From Dolomedes plantarius (taxonomy: Eukaryota > Arthropoda > Arachnida > Araneae > Dolomedidae), in assembly GCA_907164885.2 (NCBI GenBank), contig OU015492.1, positions 49,557,183 through 49,621,182 on the forward strand: a DNA stretch of 64,000 bases. Direction: 5' to 3'. The notes under the pieces were generated by a model. That model had not been told where the DNA came from and did no database searches. It saw only the letters and a list, made by a program, of their open reading frames with translations. Positions within the stretch are counted from its first letter, which is position 1, and every line of letters starts with the position of its first letter. This document shows, piece by piece, positions 12,101 to 23,790 of the stretch. The position numbers and the translations under genes were made by a program.

Positions 12101-12480
12101 TGTTGAATTTTTTTTTTGAACGCGAGAAGTTTTTTTATACTTAATAAATTATTTTTATCATACGAAAATCCATGCCAAAGAGTAATAATTTTTTCACGAT
12201 TAATTCAGCAGCAAAAATTTTCATATTTGTTGAGTTTCGTGTTCGTAAATTTTTGGTGTGTTTTCAATACTAAATTTGCTTTATTGATTTTATTCAAGCA
12301 AAATTATGATTGAAAACACGTCAAGAAAAAGAAATATTACTAAATACATTAGTGCCCTTATAATGGTATCCTTCATTGTTTTAATTTGTGATATAAATTT
12401 ATTTTTAAATTATTGCCTTTAAAAAGTTGAAAAATCGTTTGAACAAATGTTTCTTACATTTTACCCATGCTCAAAAAATA
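9111..12480. other. Long AT-rich stretch without supported features
   Basis: About 3.4 kb with no recognised domain, RNA gene or element end. Stop codons are dense in all frames; the longest frames (about 60 codons) are what chance would give. Confidence 0.5.
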
Positions 12481-12489
12481 TCTCACACA

Positions 12490-12606
12490 TGTCCGGTCTA
12501 AGTCTCTCATAGACCGGACATTCAAATATGTGATATGTGAATTCACATATGTGATAGAGCATATGTGAATTCACATAAAAAAATGAATTCAAATATGTGA
12601 TAGAGC
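12490..12606. repeat. Cluster of palindromes (hairpin plus two TATGTGAATTCACATA repeats)
   Basis: An 11-bp perfect stem, ATGTCCGGTCT and AGACCGGACAT with an 11-nt loop, lies at 12489-12521. The 16-bp perfect palindrome TATGTGAATTCACATA then occurs twice, around 12536 and 12564, separated by TGTGATAGAGCA-type spacers. A third half-site (GAATTCAAATATGTGATAGAGCATA) follows. Its function is unknown. Confidence 0.7.
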
Positions 12607-13253
12607 ATACAACTTACTTGATAGAAATGTTATTAATATAGAAATATCTTAGTTTTAAGTTATTACTTTCATAAGGGAAAAAAACCAAGGTTCCATTCAA
12701 GAATGTGGCATAAATGGGTGCTACAATTACTTAAAATACATGATAAAGCTTCTGTTTGAAAAAATAAAATTTTTTCCTTTACAATCAGAGTTGTTTTATG
12801 ATACTAATCACAAGGATTTCTCTTCGCTCATAATCGCTTTAATATGTCAGGCTTTGTCGAATAGTATATTAAAGTAAAATATATTGTTAACAATGCATCT
12901 TTTGGTTCCTTGCTTGTCATCCGACCTAGTCATCTGTAGTTGTACCTAAGTTGTTCCAGATGTAATGGCTTCCTTTCAGTTTTTTAGTGCACAAGTCTTT
13001 TTAGGGTTATAAAGTTGTAAGTAGAGTTAAAACACTAAACAAAATTTTGTTCTGCTGATGATGGGGATATCCATTGTTTATTTTTGTTGTTCTGCATAGG
13101 GTAGATAATTTCAGTAACTTGTAATTTCGACATCAAACGACAAGGACTGTATATAATGGAAGCAATACCATTTTTTGTTCAATCTAAGCAGTTTTATTCC
13201 TCCATCAATATTTTTTAAGCTTTCTAAAGGTAAACTGCCCACTCCTTATTTAA

Positions 13254-14456
13254 GGGGTCAGGTACTTTTTAAAGGCAAGAGACCCGATAAACATATCCCT
13301 ACTTTCAATCATCAGTACTTCGAAAATAATTTCTTCAGAAATATGAAGATTTTAAGGTTGAGTTAAACACTCTTTTTTTCTTTATAAATATCGCTTTCAA
13401 TTATTTCTACCTTGAAGAGAAAGATTTTAATTGTTTAAAACTTTAACCATTGTTTTTTTCATTGTCATAACGCACATGATATCACCAGAACAGTTCACTA
13501 TAATACCTTGAAATTTTATAAACGTGCAATATAAACATATATAATTAAAATGACCGACTATTATGCCATTTCTTTTATAAATATTATAATTACAGTAAAA
13601 TTTATCAAAAGCTTTTTTCCAATTTTAAAAAAATTAAAAAACTTTTTTTCCTATGAAGAACTAAGAATTTTGATTTCAAAGTTGGTCATTAAAAAGATAT
13701 ACCATATAACTTAATTTTCAAACTAAAAAAAATGTGCATATTCATCAATATACAGATTCATTTCTGCGATACAACATTGAAAGTGATATAACATTGAAAA
13801 AAAGAATGGTTGAAATTTTTAAAAAATAATGAACTTATCTTTAAGCTAGAAAAAATTTATAGTCATATTTATGAAGAAGAAAGCGTGTTTAACTCACATT
13901 ACAATTTTCATATTCCTGAATAAATTATTTTCATAACTTCTGATGATTGAAAATAATGTTACGAATTTTACGAGTCTATGGTAATTTTGCCAAATATGAG
14001 AGTTATGGCCAAATTGGCGATTGATTTGGTGACTAATTTTGATCGCCATATTTGGCAATATGGCGCCAAATGGTTGCCAACCTTATAGACCTTCCTAAAA
14101 TCTTCTAGAGCTATCTAGCTGGCCGACCGATAGGGGGCGCTTCTGTAAATATACCTGACATTGGCATTGAAACTCAGTGTTCTTCTCTGCTGAGAATTTA
14201 ATGTATTGAAAGTGCATTAGGCGTGTATTGTATTGAAGACTCTGTTATCCTGACTTGCGTTTTAAGCTGCTATTGCTTGAGTCTTCTGCTGTATAGAAGA
14301 GTTGTTACGTGTTTTCTGTTTGAATTTCGGTATGCGTCTGAAAAATTTACAGAATAATAAATTTTATTTTGTGTGCACATTCTAAAGAGATTTTATTCAA
14401 TCCTATTGAATAAAAATAATAAATCCTATTGATAGTTGCTTAAGGTACCTGACCCC
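13254..14456. mobile_element. TTAA-flanked element carrying a Gypsy LTR fragment
   Basis: GGGGTCAGGTAC follows TTAA at 13250-13253, and its inverted form GTACCTGACCCC precedes TTAA at 14457-14460. The terminal structure parallels the TTAA element at 2108-2867 but with a different sequence. No transposase remains. The LTR fragment at 13957-14410 lies inside and presumably inserted later. A 12-bp terminal repeat is short, so the call is moderate. Confidence 0.5.
13957..14410 (+). mobile_element. Truncated solo LTR of the window's Gypsy family
   Basis: It begins TGTTACGAATTTTACGAG and is collinear with the 3' LTR at 50621-51069 over about 450 bp. The shared parts include the GCCAAATTTGGCG-like palindromic segment, the ATACCTGACATTGGCATT block and the AATAATAAATTTTATTTTG polyadenylation-type region. 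It stops after CAATCCTATTGAA, without the family's terminal AACGGAACA, so its 3' end is lost. It is more diverged than the copies at 48-51 kb and probably older. Confidence 0.8.
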
Positions 14457-14469
14457 TTAAGCAACTATC
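14431..14469. repeat. Perfect 15-bp hairpin across the right end of a TTAA element
   Basis: GATAGTTGCTTAAGG at 14431-14445 is perfectly inverted at 14455-14469 around a 9-nt loop. The right arm includes the TTAA and the flank, so the element terminus lies inside the stem. A second short hairpin, GGACTAT/ATAGTCC, follows at about 14475-14495. Confidence 0.7.
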
Positions 14470-14496
14470 GAGGAGGACTATAGAAATAGTCCTATA

Positions 14497-15928
14497 GAAA
14501 TCAAGAAATCACGCTTTTTCTCTCCTTGAGATACTGAAATATGCATCGCGCGTGCTCGTGGGCTTCCTTTTTTATATTGTATTCGACACATTCTAGTAGC
14601 ATTTTAGTAATTTTCCTACTTCAGATTTCCTTATTTTCATATGTCTTTTTCTGTTGTGTACCAAAATTTATGAAATGATGTTTAAAATAATCAAACACAT
14701 TTTTTTCCAATTCCAGATTTTTTTAAAAAATATTTTATCAAATCGTTAGTTTTCAGAGCTTTGATTCTATAAAAAGATATAAAAAAATACGTTTTTTCCA
14801 TCTTCATTTTTGTTTGAAATTTATCATTTTTCCAATTTTAGCTCATCTCTCTTTATAACTTCCATTTCTTCTTTTCATCTTGCGCCTAATTCATTTCTAG
14901 AACTAATTTTAAACTTGTGTTTTGCTACTTTATAAGAGATTTATTTGTCTTTTTCATCAAACAGATGTCTTTAAAAGCCAAAATTTCTACAATTCTCTGA
15001 TTGGCTCAACAAACTCCAGAAAAAAACTAGATCTCCTAAAAGAAGTTAATCACATCAGCTTGGTGAAAGAAATGCTGTTTCAAAAACTGCATTCTCTGCA
15101 AACAAAGTTTCGAAATGTTCTTGGTCAATAAAGAAAGTATATTTTTTGTCAAACTGGAAGAAAGCTTTCAAGATGAGTTAAACAGCTGAAAATAAGAAAA
15201 TAATACATCTTTGTGTGAGGCCAGTTTCAAAAGGATATAAGATAAAAGAGCTATTGATGCTATCCTTTAAAAATGTTTTTGTATTTATTTCCTTTGGAGA
15301 AAATACCAAAATGCAAAAGTTTAGTACGTAATGGTCGAAAATATTAAGTGAGCAGAACGGATTTAAACAGTCTATCAGCATATATATCATATTTTTTATC
15401 GTTAAATTTTAAAACATATTACAAATTAATTTATAAAAAAAATTACTAAGTAAATATTTTGAAAAGGTTATTAGCTATTGCTGTTAAACCCCTTTATGCT
15501 TATAACTAGCTTACTGATCAGTAATTTTCAAAAAGAATCTTTTTTAATTTAAAGGGAGTTTTTATTAATAATTTAGCTTGAAATTACTATGCATGTAAAT
15601 ACATTTCTGTTTACCAACGTGCAATGAACAATATCATTCGTTTAAATTCTGAATAAAATATCTGAAGTACTGGATCTAATATTCAGAAAAAATCTATGTC
15701 ATTCATAAGAATAAATTCAGGTAAACGTTTTAACTAATGGTTGAAGTAAATATTTTTGTTACCATAGAATAGATTCAGTATATCAGTCTCAACAAAATAG
15801 CCATCAAAAAGACATCGTTTTGGAGAGAAACTTTAAACTTTTCGTGCAAAAGAGATTAACAGTTACAATTCGTATACAGAATTTTTATTGAAGCTCTTAA
15901 AGTAAACATTACTAAACAAACTACTCTC

Positions 15929-15930
<2 letters not shown>
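14497..15930. other. AT-rich stretch without supported features
   Basis: No element ends, RNA genes or coding domains are recognised. Frames of about 70 codons occur but are not supported. Confidence 0.45.

Positions 15931-16009
<79 letters not shown>
15931..16009. repeat. (TA)n microsatellite
   Basis: About 39 uninterrupted TA dinucleotides. Confidence 0.95.
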
Positions 16010-16013
<4 letters not shown>

Positions 16014-16955
16014 TCTAGAAGGCAATTTTATCTGACGATCCCTTTTTCTCCTTCATACTTTACCGAAATCGATAAATGAGGTACCATTTTACAGATTACG
16101 ATCTCCGTTTTTGACGAATTGTTAATTTAGAATTACACATAGCATTCTTTGTTTAAAAATCGAAATATAAACGATAGAAAAAAATTTTCTTCCTCTAGAT
16201 GGCGCTGGATTTTTCCCATTATCATGAGCACACTGAACTTTTTAAGTTTTAAAGTCGTCTTCTTTTATTATATTTCTACGAATGAATAAGTTTTTTTCTT
16301 AGCAACATCCGCGTTGATGTACATCTTTCTTTTTTGCATGGAAAAACAATTTGTTTAGAGTAAAATCTATTTTCTTTCCCCCTGAACAACATTTTATGAG
16401 TGATATTTTTCTTTGGCGTGCCTTTTTAGAGTTTAATTTTTATTTATTCAATTCTATGTACACAATTGAATTGCATATGACAAAATTCTACCAAGCTATC
16501 AAGGGAAAGCGTTTTATTTGTCTCATAATTAGTGGATAATCAAAATAAAGGTCTTACCATATAGATGTGCAAGTGGAATAAAAAAATGAGATGGGAACAG
16601 CAATTGGTGCGTGGCGGAATGGAAAATTTCTTTTGTAAACTCTATGGGAAAATGTGCTTGAAACATGTAAGGATTTGGTTTATTGCTAGATTGAAAGCAC
16701 GCACTCACTTATTTATTTATTTTTACTTTTATCTCTTGAACGTTAACATTTAAATTTAAAAAAACATACCACCATCATCATTTTACACATTATTTCTAGA
16801 AGATAATTTTTGGTGAAAATCTCTTTTTCTCCCTTTAAACTTAACCAAAATCGATAAATTAGGTACCATTTTAAAGATTAAGTTTTCCGCTTATAACGAA
16901 TTGTTAATTTAGAAGGACACATTGTATTGTGTGTCTGAATATCAAAATTAAAAAC
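16010..16955. repeat. Diverged tandem duplication, period about 780 bp
   Basis: The block starting TTATTTCTAGAAG at about 16009-16180 recurs at about 16789-16955 in the same orientation and order. Shared segments include ATCGATAAAT(G/T)AGGTACC, ATTTTA(C/A)AGATTA and ACGAATTGTTAATTTAGAA. Between the copies lies unrelated AT-rich DNA. No coding capacity is recognised. Confidence 0.6.
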
Positions 16956-18289
16956 TGACTTTTGGGCCTAGAGTTCTTTCACTGGATGTGTCGATACGAC
17001 ACGGTCAAATAGTGTGTAAAAAGAGGTTTTGTAATGTAAGTATAACATTTTCCACGAGTTTGTGTCATACTTAATTCTTAATATTGTCTACAAATGTGTT
17101 TTGACACTTACATATCTCATGTTCCATTGTTTTGTTTTATGCTTCACCTCCAATAATGTGGCCAAAGACGTTTTGTAATCGGTTTTGTATTATTGTTATT
17201 GTTATTTGGCAAATAAACTTTGGCTACAAATGAACAGGTACTTCTTTCATCCTACTAGAAACCAACGACCTCGCTGTGAAATTAATCGTATTTTATTCGC
17301 ATGCGAAATTTTCACACGGGCCACCTAGTCGATAAAAAAGTCTCGTCAGAGAAATTTGGTGCACAATGCATTATAACCAGATTCAATTTACTCAATAGTA
17401 GTATGTCAAATATTTTATTAATACAAAAAATTACAATGCACTTAAAAAGTTCTCGTGGCTCAGACATACATTAAATCTTTGTTATAAGGAATAATCGCAT
17501 TTGCTTTTTTAACAAGAGGGGAGGGGGAAATATTGTAGGCACTTTTAAGTTGATTCGTATTTTATAATCCTACGATAATTGGACCTTTTAATTTTATTGA
17601 AACTCTACATGCTGAAAAATCAATCGTCCACTGAAAATTTGAAGGTAAAGCATTTTTTAATTCGTACAAGAAATAACATAAGAAAATTGCATTTCGATGT
17701 TTGAACTATAAAATTTCTTCAACCTCCCCTCCAAAAACTCCATTAGCATTTGTCCTTTCTTATTCATATACCTAATTCATATACGTAATGGGCAATAATG
17801 AACACTACACTCTATCACTTCGTGAATTTCGGACAAAAAGTCTTTTGCCTTGGAATACCGAAAATTCCAGTAATCACCTCAAACCGACAAAGCTTTCATT
17901 CCCCAAATTTTCTTCTGTGTTCGCTGAAGCTTCAAATCAATCAATTCACTACATTGCTAATAATTCCAATTCCTACTATTCTTTCAACCGGAAACCCCTT
18001 ATCCTCTAGTGTTCCAAACTTCAGTCTGCTGAACTCATCACGGTCTGTCACTACTCACTCTGATTACTAACAAGTGCTTTTTTATTGCAGTTTTTTTTTT
18101 TACTTTATGGAGTTCGAAGCATAAAAAATACTTGATGGCGTCACATCGGGGAAGTAGCTTGCTGCCCTCTAAAACCGTTGTGTATTTTATAACGAGGAAA
18201 TCTAGCACTCTCCCGAGGTGAAATATTGATTAATTCAGCTCAAAGAATTGCTTTTTCTTAGACATATGATACGTTGGTAGCTAAATAAT
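16956..18289. other. AT-rich stretch, no supported gene
   Basis: Two overlapping frames near 17788-18070 (73 and 90 codons) occupy a slightly more C-rich patch but show no known domain, no signal peptide and no recognisable splice context. I do not call them. Confidence 0.4.
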
Positions 18290-18470
18290 ACTTCTTCAAT
18301 ACCACAATGAAATTAAAAAGCGGTGGATATATGTTTTGAACTAATCAATACTTCATCATCAGGCCGAGGAGCATTGGTGTGATTAGCAGCACTCCTCGGC
18401 CTGATGATGAACTATTGATTAGTTTGAAATATGTAGCCTCCGCTTTTAAATTAATATATTGATACGTTCT
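18290..18470. mobile_element. Palindromic MITE with a long near-perfect stem
   Basis: Arms of about 80 bp face each other around a 20-nt loop (18372-18391). The inner part, around TCATCATCAGGCCGAGGAG, is perfect and GC-rich; pairing decays outward. The outer motif ACTTCTTCAATACCACAAT, followed by AAATTAAAAAG, recurs at 21246 and 21794, where it also faces an inverted GAAGAAGT. This points to one family of small inverted-repeat elements. Confidence 0.6.
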
Positions 18471-21165
18471 AAATGTGGGGAAACTCTACATTTAAAGCTA
18501 CTTTTGTATAAAAAGGCAATGAACCATTTTCTTCAAAAATTCCTCTTTTAAAATCTTGAGATATCCAAGAGCACTTGTGTTGCCAAAAGACAACCATAAA
18601 AAATTAAACGTACCTATAAAACCTGTTTTTACCAAATTGCGAAATTACGTTCGGGTGGTATGAGGCATGCATTATTTTTTAGTGCCAATTAAGTTTTGTT
18701 TAAGCTCACTTTCAAGATGCAACTCAAGAAAAATCCTTCGAAACTCTTTATTAACATTTCACAAGTTACATCAGTGAAAATCTGTCAATTCAAGTTATTA
18801 GCAATAGACCTCCTAACAAAAGGATGTGTATGCTAAATGTTCAGTTCCGCATAAGTTATATTTTTTTGTCAACTTAGTAAGAACTTTTCTTGAGAACATT
18901 CGTCCATAAACATCACGATATTAATTAGCTTCTTCATTACGGTAGCTCCCTCAGTAGGTAAGCAAACGCTGCCCTCTTTGAGAAATAGCACAGAAACACC
19001 CATATCTTGGCTTGGATTCGAACACAGGACAACGAGGTCGACTCTGTCGGTGATAACCACCGTACAAATTTTCGCCAGTTTCCGCCATGTAAGTGAAGGA
19101 ATTCAAACATCCAAAGAATATTATATAGTTGGTTAGTAGGAAGAACTAAGATCATCTTTTGAAACTCTAGGGTTTAGGTGACCGGGACCTACTGGATATT
19201 ATATTCATGAAAGGATTTTAAATTCACGAAGGAATGTTCGAACGTTTTCGATTTCTTCCCCGTTTTGAAGAGGTATATCTATAAATCGTATTTCTAACTG
19301 ATGATGAAGGAATGATTTGCTCAAAAGTTCCGCGACAGCAAATTCATGTTCATTTCTACAGAAAAGGCAGTCGAGCCTCAATCTAAAATATATTTTATGA
19401 CTTCTATTTATCTATCTTAGATATTCTTAAATTTTGTACGTTATTACACACTCTACGCTATACAGAATTCCTTAACTGTTATTTAACAGGGAGTGTACAT
19501 GTGTTTAATGAACATAATAGGAATTTATATTCTTATTATTTATATTTCTTATATATTTATATTTATTTTCATTTGTATTCTTTGAATAATTTAGTTTTAT
19601 TTTCGTCATGATCCCGAGCAGCTGATATTTTAAGCAATTATAAATGTAACTTTAGCGGTTTAATATTCTATTATTTCCCCCTTTTTGAATCCGACGATTA
19701 AGATAAGAATAATTATTCATCAAAAAAAGTGAAAAAGAAAAAAATACTTTTGTCGTTCCTATTTCCTGCTTTATCTTTTTCCTTTCTCAAATAAAAGTTT
19801 AAATATTTTCCTGAACTTTCTGCCACCATGAAATAAAAAAACTAGAGGAAGTGAGTTTGAATTTCCTGTGCAGGGATAGTAATAGAAAAGAAGATACGAA
19901 ATATAATTTCTTTTTTCAATTTTTATTTTTTATTTTTCATTCGCAAAATTGCTTTTTAAATACGAACATTTGAATGGTTAAAGATGTACTTCGTACAAAT
20001 GAGTTATGAATTTAAACAAACTAAAACGAGTTTAGGAAAGTGAATTTTTTTCTAAAAATAAAAAAAATGCGTAAATTGATGATGTTAGTGATAAATAAAA
20101 TAAATATTATTGAATGTATTTTTATGCATTCAAACACGTCGTTAGAGGGTCATTTGTATTTTATGGCTTTTTGGTGAGGATTTTTTTATCAATATCAAGA
20201 GCAGTTAATTGCAGTTTTGGTATTCATAAGCCTCCAATCTAGCGGAGATGTATTTTCCATAAAAATAAATTCCTAGAAATGTCACTTTTGTTAAGTTTTT
20301 GTTTAAATAATCTACATCGGAGTTGCATTATTCAAGTTAATCTTAACAACATTATCTCTCACAGTTCTTGCATAATGCATATATTTATCAATTTCCCTTG
20401 CTAGTAGTTGAAATAATGATTAGATAGAACGTTTTTAGTTGTTTAAGAAAGAGAATTTCTCGGGAAAGGGGAAATATTTTAAGCCCCCTTATGTTTATGC
20501 GTTTAATCAAGAATTAATTCACCAGATAGAGTCTTTTATTAATCTCAGTAGCAAATTTACAAAGACAACTGTAGCTAAAACAAACATAAAATAACAAATA
20601 GAACTACTATCGGAAACACAAAAACAACTATATTAGTAACCTATAAACAAATACAATCATAATATTTATGTGACATTCCTATTAATAAATTAGTATTCAG
20701 TTTCATTTGTTGGTATCAAATGTACTACATCTTTCTACTCGAACATTCGAAGGGTATGAATGTTTGATGTGTTTATATGTGTCTATGTATACGCATAAAT
20801 ATAAAAACATAGTCATATATAGTTATATATACCTAAGATAAAATGTTAAACGTAAGTACATTTTCTGGTGTACCATACGCTTATCTATTTATATATTTTT
20901 CTCTATAACATAACATACTTATTCATATTTTGCGTCAGCCAAAAAACATAGTATCGCTGATAAAATGGACTGGTGTATTAGATGATATGTATTAATATAT
21001 CGAATAAACTTTAAGTATTTTCAATACTTTTGGCGAATTATTCTTTATCCCCATGTAGAAAAATAATAACAGTAAGCTATAATTAATCATAATTATGAAA
21101 TTCTTACTTATCATCTGCATTATGTTAGTTACTGTATACTACATACAATGTCTATTACTATGAAT
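18471..21165. other. AT-rich stretch; one weak tRNA-like block
   Basis: Apart from the tRNA-like block at 18985-19075 described separately, no gene or element is recognised. Confidence 0.45.
18985..19075 (-). repeat. tRNA-like SINE head, minus strand
   Basis: On the minus strand, GGTGGTTATCACCGACAGAG is followed by a B-box-like GTTCGAATCC about 30 nt downstream. The spacing resembles a tRNA whose D arm reads GGTTATCAC, as in tRNA-Val. The acceptor arms do not pair, so this is more likely a SINE head than a working tRNA. Confidence 0.4.
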
Positions 21166-21245
21166 AAATGCATGCAAGCAAAACTTGCCAGAACTTATAA
21201 ACATTTTTGTATGCATAAATATGTTTTTATAATCACGTAAAGAAG

Positions 21246-21295
21246 ACTTCTTCAATACCACAATAAATTAAAAAGGGATATGGCATTGAAGAAGT
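21246..21295. mobile_element. Short hairpin element (same family as 18290-18470)
   Basis: ACTTCTTCAATACCACAATA at the left faces ATTGAAGAAGT at the right, about 50 bp in all. The related copy at 21794-21843 has the same layout with a few changes. Confidence 0.45.
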
Positions 21296-21495
21296 ATCAC
21301 TATGTTTTGTTAAGTCATATTTATAATCTTAAAAATAGAATTTTGTTTAATATATTTTGCGTTATTTATATTAATTTCAAAAATAATCTTCGAATAATTC
21401 CTTAATGAATAAATTATATATAATTGTGTTCCTCCTCATCCGCCCTAGAACTGGAGATTTCCCTTTGAGAGTGTTGTAGATTCACAATAGATTCG

Positions 21496-21687
21496 TTAGT
21501 AATCAATATACTGGCCCTTCCTAAAGATCGAGACTAATTTATTTTCTCCCACGTAAGGTGTTACAAAACTGAATCCTGTGTAACAGTCACCTGCTAGGTA
21601 ACAGTCATCAAAACTACAACATAAGCCTGACATCGAGCCAGAAACCCTCCCAAAGAAATATGATGTATCATTGCAACGCCAAGACAT
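21496..21687 (-). other. Conserved short frame inside the tandem duplication
   Basis: This is a 63-codon minus-strand frame containing GLCCSFDDCYLAGDCYTGF and VTPYVGENK. The second copy (22080-22230) keeps the same frame through GLCCSFDDC and TGFSFVTPYVGE, ending in GQYIDY and stop, but has two TAG codons between. Several differences are synonymous. It may be an old duplicated exon or a piece of a transposon gene. I recognise no domain, and chance conservation in a recent duplication is possible. Confidence 0.3.
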
Positions 21688-21714
21688 GCCAGAATTTAAA
21701 AATACATTTTATGC

Positions 21715-21719
<5 letters not shown>

Positions 21720-21774
<55 letters not shown>
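21720..21774. repeat. (AT)n microsatellite
   Basis: About 27 uninterrupted AT dinucleotides within the second tandem copy. Confidence 0.95.
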
Positions 21775-21777
<3 letters not shown>

Positions 21778-22280
21778 TAATTATATAAAGACCACTTCTT
21801 AAATACCACAATAAATAAAAAAGTTGTATGTATCGAAGAAGTGTTCTTTACGTAATTGTTACCCATAAGTACTGATCTGTCATATATATATAATAATTAT
21901 AATTCTCTAGTCAAGGAACAGAATTTTATTTAATGAATAAAATATGAATTTATTTTGCTCCATTTATATAAATTTTAAAAATACGCTTCAAATAATTCAT
22001 TAATTTATAAAACATATAATCGTGTTCCTGCTCCTCAGCCCTAGAACTGGAGATTCCTCTTTGAGAGTGTTGTAGATTCGCAGTAGATCCATTAGTAATC
22101 AATATATTGTCCATTTTCAAAGATCAAAACTATTTTACTTTCTCCCACGTAAGGTGTTACAAAGCTGAATCCTGTCTAACAATTGTCAGCTACCTAACAG
22201 TCATCAAAACTACAACATAAGCCTGATATCAATCCCGAAAATTCCCAAAGAAATATTATGTATCATTGCACTTCTAGGCC

Positions 22281-23064
22281 GTGTTTCAATCTTCCCTAAT
22301 GAGCCTCACAAAATACTTAATGCGTAAATAATTTTGCTAAGAATAATGCCTTAATCTTAAAAGTTTGCAGTTTGATGTAGGCTGATATCTTTTAGGTTAT
22401 ATAATAAACAAATGATATATTAAACAGTAAAAATAATATACATAACTATTTATCATGTCTATAATTTAAATTTACATTTAAGTTCAATCTTTAATTTGTA
22501 TTATAGTTCATTCCCTGCATGTGGTAATAAATAATTCATAATATACAAACATTTAACACTTATATGTCCTCTGACTAATATTACTTTTCTTTCTTTCGAA
22601 ATACTGATGTTTTATGCATTCCTCTTTTTTTTTGTTACATCTAATAGCACATTGCATCTCTACAATTTGTCATTTATTCATGTTAAAAAGCATATCGTTA
22701 TTAATTGTGCTCATTATGGATATTTCGTACTTCTCAAATTTTAGATAAAATATACTGTATCCTTGCAAAAGTAGAAAATATTTAGTGTTTTTAAAGCAAA
22801 AATTTATTTTACAAAACTCGTTTGTAACTTTCCTCAATAAATGTTGAAGCATCTTAAACTTCATACAGATATTTTCTTTATTGATTCCTTTTATTCTATT
22901 CTTATATTGACTACACATGTTCATCAGTTAGAAGCGAGACTTTATATCAATCAGAGGACGTTATAAAGAGTAGTTGTGAGTATCTCCTCGGACACCTATA
23001 CACACATTAAATTTACAAAATAAACTTTTATAATTACAATACTTCTCAAAATTTACTCTGGATA
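22281..23064. other. AT-rich stretch without supported features
   Basis: The 84-codon minus-strand frame at 22670-22924 is Lys/Asn/Phe-rich, as expected of AT-rich non-coding DNA, and has no recognisable domain. Confidence 0.45.
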
Positions 23065-23790
23065 TCTATATAGTATATAAAATAGTTCCGTAACTGACTG
23101 ATTGACTGACTGACATATAACGCACAGACCAAACCGCTGGACCTAAAGGGCTGAAATTTTGCACGGCTATTCTACTTATAGTGTAGGGGTGCGCTAAGAA
23201 ATATTTTTGAAAAATTCTTCTTAGATTTTTTTAAATTAAATTTTCAATCTGTTTTTGTAACTTTTTTTAAGTTTGCATTTAAAATAATAATCTGAGGGTT
23301 ATAAAATTGATATCACGAGAAAGATCATAAAAATTCCTTTAAAATGAAATCTTTTTCGAATCTTTGCCTCTATTTTCTGATTTTCGGGGAATTTTTATAA
23401 ATTAATTTTTAGAATTTAATTTATTAAATGGTGATCACGTGGTTTCTTTTCTTTTTAGGATACTTTAAACTAATTTTGAGTCATGCGCATAACAACGAAA
23501 TAGACAAAAAAAAAATTCTTGCTAATGCGGCAGACGATTGGACATTATCCAAAAAAATATTAAAATACAGTAAAAGAAATGTGCCTCAAACTCTACTATA
23601 TTAACTGTACTATATTCTTTAGTATGTTCTAATAGATTTAATTTGAATATTTTCTTCTGCATTATTTTGTCTATAAAAATATCCGTTATGATTTTTTATA
23701 AATATATATATTTTTTGGAATTAATTGCATACATTAACAGTTGTATTTAATTTGAATGTACTCCGTAGCGAAGCACGTGTATTCAGCAAG
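23065..23790 (+). mobile_element. Helitron-like non-autonomous element
   Basis: It begins TCTATATAGTATATAAAATA directly after an A and ends in a GC-rich block, CCGTAGCGAAGCACG, followed by GTATTCAGCAAG and then a T. Helitrons start TC, end with a short hairpin just before CTRR, and insert between A and T; here CAAG would be a mutated CTAG. The internal ACTGACTGATTGACTGACTG repeat is typical of such element starts. No Rep/helicase frame is present in 726 bp. The call rests on end structure alone. Confidence 0.55.

Larger units (their letters stand above)
21166..22280. repeat. Two-copy tandem duplication, unit about 520-600 bp
   Basis: Copy 1 (about 21166-21687) and copy 2 (about 21688-22280) are collinear. 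The best-kept part is about 250 bp (21425-21670 and 22020-22265), sharing TTTGAGAGTGTTGTAGATTC, CCCACGTAAGGTGTTACAAA and AACTACAACATAAGCCTGA. Each copy also begins with a small inverted-repeat element. Copy 2 carries the TA microsatellite at 21720-21774. The conserved part has a minus-strand reading frame discussed separately. Confidence 0.75.
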
